This document shows positions 6,202 to 8,515 of a stretch of 8,515 nucleotides of DNA, piece by piece. The position numbers were made by a program, and so were the translations under genes. Under the pieces are notes generated by a model. The model saw nothing but the letters and a program-made list of their open reading frames with translations, had not been told where the DNA came from and searched no databases. Positions within the stretch are counted from its first letter, which is position 1; each line of letters opens with the position of its first letter. The DNA comes from Zoogloeaceae bacterium (GTDB lineage: Bacteria > Pseudomonadota > Gammaproteobacteria > Burkholderiales > Rhodocyclaceae): assembly GCA_031278735.1 (NCBI GenBank), contig JAITJU010000202.1, positions 1 to 8,515 on the forward strand, in the 5' to 3' direction.

Positions 6202-6639
6202 AACTTCCTCGATGCCGCGCCGGGCAAGCCTGTCGGCGCGCTCGTTGCCCGAATTGCCCGCATGCCCCTTGATCCAGAGCCATTCCAGTTGATGCAAAGC
6301 GGCGACGCGGTCGAGTTCCTTCCATAAATCGACATTCTTGACCGGGCTTTTATCGGCGGTTTTCCAGCCTCTTCTTTTCCAGTTGTGTATCCACTGGCTG
6401 ATGCCTTGCTGCACATAGGTCGAATCCGTATAGATACGGGCGGTCGCCGGGCGCTTGAGCGCCTGGAGCGCCTGAATCACGGCGGTCAATTCCATGCGAT
6501 TGTTGGTCGTGTGCGCCTCGCCGCCCCAGATTTCGCGGCTATTGCCGCCGCAGAGCAGCAGGACGCCCCAGCCGCCGGGGCCGGGATTGCCGCTGCAAGC
6601 GCCGTCGGCATAAATCTCGATCAGAAGTTCTTCATTCAT
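6133..6639 (-). CDS. rnhA: Ribonuclease HI
   Basis: Cleaves the RNA strand of RNA-DNA hybrids (R-loops, primers); cytoplasmic. All catalytic residues are visible at positions two above those of E. coli: D12 (YADGACSGNPGPGG), E50 (NNRMELTAV), D72 (YTDSTYV), H126 (KGHAGN) and D136 (NERADRLA). The basic substrate-binding segment is WIHNWKRRGWKTADKSPVKN (83-102). The start ATG at 6639 has GAGGA about 8 bases upstream and overlaps the stop of the methyltransferase gene by 8 bases. The product is 168 aa, longer than the usual 145-155. The extra tail from residue 147 (after RRGIEEV) lies exactly in the 69-base convergent overlap with nadC and is not typical of the family. Confidence 0.97.
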   Translation of the reverse strand: MNEELLIEIYADGACSGNPGPGGWGVLLLCGGNSREIWGGEAHTTNNRMELTAVIQALQALKRPATARIYTDSTYVQQGISQWIHNWKRRGWKTADKSPVKNVDLWKELDRVAALHQLEWLWIKGHAGNSGNERADRLARRGIEEVLETRRRDSGSALPAAVREEKQG

Positions 6640-7384
6640 GTTGGCTATCCTCGCGTGTTTTGTGCGCGACGGGTTTTATCAGCGCCTTACCCGCCAGACT
6701 GCGCCGATCCCAGGCGGGCAGAATCAGGTGCATCCCGGCGACCCGTTTGACAGCGCGCAGCATATAGACGCTGCCTGCGAACCCCCACCAGCGATTGCCC
6801 GCCAATTCCATGAAGCGCCAGCGTTTCAGCAGCCATTGCTCGCTTTTGCAGGGCGGCGCGTAAATGCCAAATGCGCCCCGGTCAACCTCGAAACCCAGAA
6901 GTTTCAGCCAATCCTTGATGCGCGCCACGGAAAGATAATGCGCGTTCCAGGGGAAACCCTGCTGCTGACGCGCGGCGGCAGACGTCAGCCGCCGCTTCAT
7001 GCCCCAGAGCGACAGGGGGTTGAAGCCGAGAATGAACAAACGGGCCTCGGGACGCAGAATGCGCTCGACCTCGCGCAGAATCTGGTGCGGCTCCGGATAA
7101 AACTCCAGCACATGCGGCAAGACCACCAAATCCACGCTCTGCGCGGCAATCGGCAGGTGCGTGAAAGCGCACGCCACGCCGCCGGACGCATCCGGGGCGT
7201 CATTCAGCGTCTGGCGCAAGGGCATCCGGTTGGCGCGCAGAAAATCCCGCTCCGGCAAGCCGATTTGCAGCGCGTTGAAGCCAAACACGTCTGCTACCGC
7301 CACATCCAGCCGCGCCGTCTCCCAATCCAGCACATAACGCCCCTGCGGCGTATGCTGCCACGCCTCAAGTCCAGGTATCGACAT
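6632..7384 (-). CDS. SAM-dependent methyltransferase, YafS-like
   Basis: A 250-aa class I methyltransferase-fold protein. The core at about 83-125 has SVDLVVLPHVLEFYPEPHQI, then REVERILRPEARLFILGFNP and LSLWGMKRR, closely like E. coli YafS. The glycine-rich SAM loop is degenerate (FGFNALQIGLPERDFL at 34-49), as in that group. The substrate is unknown. E. coli yafS also neighbours rnhA, and in betaproteobacteria the methyltransferase gene commonly precedes rnhA on the same strand, which supports the call. I chose the ATG at 7384 (MSIPGLEAW), which matches the usual start; the closest purine-rich site, GGAGG, is about 14 bases upstream, longer than ideal. A TTG at 7414 would add 10 residues. 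The stop lies inside the start of rnhA, so the two are probably co-translated. Confidence 0.85.
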   Translation of the reverse strand: MSIPGLEAWQHTPQGRYVLDWETARLDVAVADVFGFNALQIGLPERDFLRANRMPLRQTLNDAPDASGGVACAFTHLPIAAQSVDLVVLPHVLEFYPEPHQILREVERILRPEARLFILGFNPLSLWGMKRRLTSAAARQQQGFPWNAHYLSVARIKDWLKLLGFEVDRGAFGIYAPPCKSEQWLLKRWRFMELAGNRWWGFAGSVYMLRAVKRVAGMHLILPAWDRRSLAGKALIKPVAHKTREDSQHE

Positions 7385-7671
7385 GATGATGCAAAAAGCC
7401 TCCGTTTCGGACAATCGTTACAGGCCGGGCGTCCGGGGGCAACCGCGTTCTCTTCGCGCCCGCGCCTCTTGTGATTGCGCTGGCCGCGATAATTTTCCAT
7501 TCGTTCGCGGGCTTCCCGCCCGCAATCGCAAGCCGGAGGCTCGCGCGCCGAAAAAGTTATCGTGGTCGTCCATGGTTTGCCGCAGCCTTCCGTCAGCGTT
7601 CCCGCTCTTGTCGACGGATGACGAACGGCGGCAGGCGTTGCGGAAATTCACAGATCATCGCGCCCCATGCC
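7385..7671. other. Spacer between greA and the methyltransferase gene
   Basis: About 287 bases without a recognised gene. A small open frame on the minus strand (7418-7651, 77 codons) has a low-complexity Arg/Gly/Ala-rich translation and no clear ribosome binding site. A hairpin GCGGGC/GCCCGC (7507-7512 with 7518-7523, loop of 5) is present but has no T-tract in either direction. I see no clear promoter for the methyltransferase-rnhA pair, so read-through from greA is possible. Confidence 0.5.
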
Positions 7672-8151
7672 CTACTCATAGCGCACCTCCAATATCTCGT
7701 ATTCCCGCAAGCCCGCCGGAGCTTGCACCTGGGCGATGTCCCCGGCGCATTTGCCGATCAGGGCGCGGGCGAGCGGCGAACCCACCGAAATCTTGCCTGC
7801 CTTGATGTCTGCCTCGTCCTCGCCGACGATCTGGTACGCCATGGTCTCGCCGGAATCCTGATCCTCCATCTCCACGGTCGCGCCGAAGACGCAGCGGCCA
7901 TCGGCGTCCAGAAGCCGGGGGTCGATCGTCTGGGCGTGGGCGAGCTTTCTCTCGATTTCCTGGATGCGCCCCTCGATGAAGCCCTGGCGCTCCTTGGCGG
8001 CGTCGTATTCGGCGTTTTCCGACAAATCGCCGTGCGAACGCGCCTCCGCAATCGCGGCGATGACGTTGGGGCGCTCCACGGATTTTAGGAGGCGCAGTTC
8101 CTCGCGCAGTTTTTCCGCGCCGGTCACGGTCAGGGGCGTCTTTTGGCTCAT
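7672..8151 (-). CDS. greA: Transcription elongation factor GreA
   Basis: Binds the RNA polymerase secondary channel and stimulates cleavage of backtracked RNA. The 159-aa length is the family norm. An N-terminal antiparallel coiled coil spans about 5-75 (LTVTGAEKLREELRLLKSVE to GRIQEIERKLAHAQ). Its tip GDLSENAEYDAAKERQGF carries the acidic pair D42 and E45 that coordinates the catalytic magnesium. The C-terminal FKBP-like domain has VFGATVEMED, YQIVGEDEADIKAGKISVGS and PLARALIGKCAGD. The ATG at 8151 gives MSQKTPLTVTGAEKL, the expected start; a TTG upstream at 8211 lies in the leader hairpin and is rejected. The Shine-Dalgarno sequence is weak (GGGAA). The gene has its own promoter and a terminator-like hairpin in its leader. 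In many betaproteobacteria greA follows carB; here no carB end is visible upstream. Confidence 0.97.
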   Translation of the reverse strand: MSQKTPLTVTGAEKLREELRLLKSVERPNVIAAIAEARSHGDLSENAEYDAAKERQGFIEGRIQEIERKLAHAQTIDPRLLDADGRCVFGATVEMEDQDSGETMAYQIVGEDEADIKAGKISVGSPLARALIGKCAGDIAQVQAPAGLREYEILEVRYE

Positions 8152-8166
8152 GAGTTTTCCCGATGC

Positions 8167-8211
8167 AAAAAATCGACCGCCGGACGCCCATCCGGGACAT
8201 CCAGCGGCCAA
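8167..8211 (-). terminator. Terminator-like hairpin in the greA leader (GraL-like attenuator)
   Basis: Read on the minus strand, bases 8211-8198 pair with 8186-8173 (including three G-U pairs), then, past one bulged T at 8197, CCC (8196-8194) pairs with GGG (8189-8187) around a GGAT loop. The stem thus has about 17 pairs and is followed at once by TTTTTT (8172-8167). This is the structure of an intrinsic terminator. It lies between the greA promoter and the greA ATG, leaving 15 bases to the start codon, so greA can be expressed only by reading through it. A terminated RNA would be about 55 nt. Confidence 0.82.
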
Positions 8212-8227
8212 GGTTCAAGACCGCGCC

Positions 8228-8257
8228 ATTATAACGCGCCGCATTTTCGGAGGACAG
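8228..8257 (-). promoter_or_regulatory. greA promoter
   Basis: A perfect -10 TATAAT lies at 8233-8228 on the minus strand. With an 18-base spacer, CTGTCC (8257-8252) is a partial -35 match (3 of 6). The predicted start is near 8221, ten bases before the leader hairpin. The hexamer and its position before greA support the call; the weak -35 suggests dependence on another factor or modest strength. Confidence 0.62.
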
Positions 8258-8515
8258 TGCTCAGAGAATGGAGGACAAAAAATCCTGCAATGGCGGCTTC
8301 CGCACTCCAAAGTGCCGTATGCGTCCTCCCCGCGCCCGCATGCCGGAGACGCGGATGGAACGGGAGTCGCCAGGGCAATCGCATGAATACATTTGTCATC
8401 GCGCTCGGTTATTTGCCTGGCTATAGTACAAGCGAAGTGCCTCCAGAAAGAGAGGTTGGCGGCCTTCAGACCCGCCCTTGCCGTCAGTTCCATCGCTGCA
8501 AACCTCTTTTGACCC
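8234..8515. other. Region upstream of greA without a recognisable gene
   Basis: Beyond the greA promoter no convincing gene is seen on either strand up to the window edge. One minus frame is open from 8493 to 8215, but its translation is rich in Cys, Arg and Ser, contains a CGRG stretch of the type seen in translated intergenic repeats, and runs through the greA promoter. Visible structures: direct repeats GGAGGACA at 8249-8256 and 8270-8277; a small hairpin GCACT-CCAA-AGTGC at 8302-8315; and an inverted repeat AGAGGTT/AACCTCT (8451-8457, 8501-8507) enclosing GGCGG/CCGCC (8458-8462, 8472-8476). Confidence 0.5.

Noticed and set aside
6638..7474. Plus-strand open frame of 278 codons opposite the methyltransferase
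   Set aside because: Antisense to a recognised YafS-like gene; composition and lack of motifs mark it as a shadow.
7507..7523. GCGGGC/GCCCGC hairpin as terminator of greA
   Set aside because: No T-tract follows on either strand and it lies about 150 bases after the greA stop.
7418..7651. Small minus-strand frame of 77 codons between greA and the methyltransferase gene
   Set aside because: Low-complexity Arg/Gly/Ala translation, no good ribosome binding site, no family resemblance.
7672..8211. Longer greA with 20 extra N-terminal residues from a TTG
   Set aside because: The extra part lies in the leader hairpin and T-tract; the ATG at 8151 gives the conserved GreA start and normal length.
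8215..8493. Minus-strand frame of 92 codons upstream of greA
   Set aside because: It runs across the greA -10, has an odd Cys/Arg/Ser-rich composition and a repeat-like CGRG stretch, and matches nothing I know, including the CarB C-terminus that often precedes greA.

Overview
The window is GC-rich and reads as a chromosomal piece of a betaproteobacterium (Rhodocyclales-like or a relative). That placement rests on the look of the protein sequences and on the methyltransferase-rnhA gene order; no 16S or other marker is present, so it is an inference. I see no tRNA, rRNA, CRISPR array, transposase or phage gene.

Layout. (1) Positions 1-1051, minus strand: two permease genes of an oligopeptide-type ABC transporter (YejB/YejE-like), the second cut by the window edge. 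(2) Positions 1052-1657: a divergent control region with no protein gene. It holds a small palindrome, an extended -10 promoter and a complete cobalamin (B12) riboswitch, followed by a leader that could sequester the ribosome binding site. (3) Positions 1658-6201, plus strand: a B12-linked gene row made of btuB (TonB-dependent outer-membrane receptor), a BtuF-like periplasmic binding protein, a tandem-domain carboxymuconolactone-decarboxylase (CMD) family protein and nadC. No BtuC permease or BtuD ATPase lies among them. (4) Positions 6133-7384, minus strand: a YafS-like methyltransferase and rnhA, overlapping each other by 8 bases; rnhA also runs convergently into the end of nadC by 69 bases. 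(5) Positions 7672-8233, minus strand: greA with its own promoter and a strong terminator-like hairpin in its leader. (6) Positions 8234-8515: no recognisable gene.

How it works together. When B12 is plentiful, the riboswitch should lower BtuB, the outer-membrane entry point. The BtuF-like protein would receive B12 in the periplasm and needs a BtuCD encoded elsewhere. NadC makes nicotinate mononucleotide for NAD; the same compound is the substrate CobT uses to activate the B12 lower ligand, so its position could be meaningful or a coincidence.

The two most interesting signals are regulatory. An 11-G tract lies inside btuB, and a one-base slip in either direction truncates the beta-barrel, which would give phase variation. 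The greA leader carries a hairpin plus T6 tract between promoter and start codon, arranged like the GraL leader RNAs of E. coli greA. The 69-base convergent overlap of nadC and rnhA, with family-atypical tails on both proteins, is also worth a look.
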